Shown in pieces: positions 42,991 to 43,954 of a stretch of 43,954 nucleotides of DNA. A model generated the notes under the pieces. The model was not told the origin of the DNA and ran no database searches. It saw nothing but the letters and a program-made list of their open reading frames with translations. Source of the stretch: Spongospora subterranea. Lineage: Eukaryota; Endomyxa; Phytomyxea; Plasmodiophorida; Plasmodiophoridae. Location of the stretch: NCBI GenBank assembly GCA_900404475.1, contig OUQQ01000105.1, forward strand, positions 1 through 43,954. Reading direction: 5' to 3'. Both the position numbers and the translations under genes were made by a program. Positions within the stretch are counted from its first letter, which is position 1. Each line of letters opens with the position of its first letter.

Positions 42991-43746
42991 CTATTGATTT
43001 TTTGAATTATGCATCGATCTCGTGACCAATGTGAATAGCCTCTTGACTGCACGAATAACCGCAGGAAGACTACCTTGCGCTCGTAGGTGTGTTTTTTGCA
43101 TATGTTGTAGCTTATTCGAACTCGATCCCCGAACAAGCATCGCTCCTTCCATTACTTTCTGTAACGATAGGAAGACATCATCAAGCTTCTCCGCTGACAA
43201 TTCGGCAAAACTTAACTCAACCGCTGTAATCAACTCATTGATATCCTTTAAAGCGTGTTGGTATTGCAGAGACTGAATCGAATTAAAAAAGCCTAAATTT
43301 AATACGTTGAAGTCTGGACTATTAGGTGGCTGAGAGACAAGTGATAAATTCCAACCATGGGATGTTTGGACGACAACAGTTTCGTTGATTGACGCATGGG
43401 GCCTGGCGTTATCATGTTGAATTGTGATCTGCATTTACTTACTTCCGACAGGCTATTTGTTTTTGATTGCTCGTATCACGTGTTGTAAAATTTGATCTCA
43501 ATAAACCTCACCATTCACTTCAATCGGCTTGGTCACCATGGCATTTCTTTGACGATTACTGGAGCTGCGCTTGGCTGGTACAGTCGGGCGCATGCAGATC
43601 TGTGTATGTCCATCCTGAGTAAAACAGACTTCTTCAAGTCTGCATTCCCGTCTATTTATAGGTAGTTGGCTCTTGTGTCGGAGACAGCCATGCAGTTGGA
43701 TCGCTGCCGAAACAGCATTGGCAGCCGTCGAACATCGAACACCCAA
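42991..43746 (-). pseudogene. Tc1/mariner-type transposase, C-terminal half, broken
   Basis: The minus-strand frame from about 43746 reads VPAKRSSSNRQRNAMVTKPI-EVNGEVY, stop, then after two further stops ITIQHDNARPHAS and PPNSPDFNVLNLGFFNSIQS. These are the second and third catalytic Asp blocks of mariner-like transposases (QHDNARPH and SPDFN), of the subgroup close to plant mariner elements. A hydrophilic C-terminal region runs to the stop at 42991. In-frame stops near 43440, 43458 and 43500 show that the copy is dead. The N-terminal helix-turn-helix part is not visible. Confidence 0.75.
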
Positions 43747-43785
43747 GGCCGTCTATCGGGTCAGTCTGTCATTGTTCAATTCAAT

Positions 43786-43954
43786 ATGGTCTGGTATCTC
43801 TTAGTGTTCATTCTATTATCGCATGTGGACTCGACTACAGACCACAATCAATTCTGTGGCGGAATCCCAATCGTCAATTTATCTCTTCTCAAGCAATTTT
43901 CGCCCTGACTATAAGGAAGACCGTGTAGTTTATGCTCTGTTTCCCGAGAGTCGA
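43786..43954 (+). CDS. Possible 5' end of a secreted-protein gene, cut by window edge
   Basis: An ATG at 43786 opens MVWYLLVFILLSHVDSTTDH, a good signal-peptide pattern, with a stop at 43906-43908. A second frame stays open to the window end and reads NFRPDYKEDRVVYALFPESR. Joining the two needs an intron that I could not place. Nothing can be said about function. Confidence 0.25.

Overview
This is nuclear DNA from a protist-like eukaryote with a compact genome. Genes sit on both strands, often within 60-350 bases of each other. They are cut by many short GT-AG introns, mostly 46-65 nt and phase 0 or 1. I read the exons by splicing by hand; lengths were checked by keeping the frame across every junction. 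Gene content (plant-type ATP-phosphofructokinase, myosin I with SH3 and WW, SKP1, CstF-77, Hikeshi, NgBR/NUS1, P4H) together with pogo, mariner, hAT-like and Myb/SANT-type transposon remnants would suit a plasmodiophorid (Rhizaria, e.g. Spongospora/Plasmodiophora). That placement is inference only.

Layout. 1-4.4 kb is a repeat-rich zone: an 85-bp-arm palindrome, a broken pogo/Tigger-type transposase, a 2-kb unit bounded by inverted repeats, a minisatellite and a Stowaway-like terminal motif. 4.4-16.9 kb is gene-dense: a multi-pass membrane protein recovered only by splicing, two tail-to-tail SKP1 paralogues, an SCP/Dullard-like phosphatase, a 28-exon class I-type myosin and a probably myristoylated coiled-coil protein. 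16.9-19.0 kb holds undeciphered coding-like frames. 19.0-24.2 kb holds Hikeshi/OPI10, a NUS1-like cis-prenyltransferase subunit, an inverted pair of related frames and an unknown Ser/Arg-rich protein. 24.2-26.2 kb has inverted hAT-like zinc-finger fragments. 26.2-30.4 kb has a secreted coiled-coil/SUEL-lectin protein and phosphofructokinase. A tRNA-Lys(CTT) lies at 31.1 kb, followed by an inverted duplication of a coding fragment. 32.5-41.6 kb is dense again: membrane-anchored prolyl 4-hydroxylase, a divergently transcribed multi-pass membrane protein (possibly GT2-like), a TBC-domain protein that seems to lack the glutamine finger, and CstF-77/Rna14. The right end carries Myb/SANT-type and Tc1/mariner-type remnants and a possible secreted-protein start cut by the window edge.

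The genes do not form one pathway. They cover ubiquitin ligase scaffolding (SKP1), actin motility (myosin), vesicle traffic (TBC), mRNA 3' processing (CstF-77), dolichol synthesis (NUS1), Hsp70 import (Hikeshi) and glycolysis (PFK). The most unusual signals are a set of introns of only 25-32 nt that are needed to keep four genes in frame, and the repeated occurrence of local inverted duplications of coding fragments.
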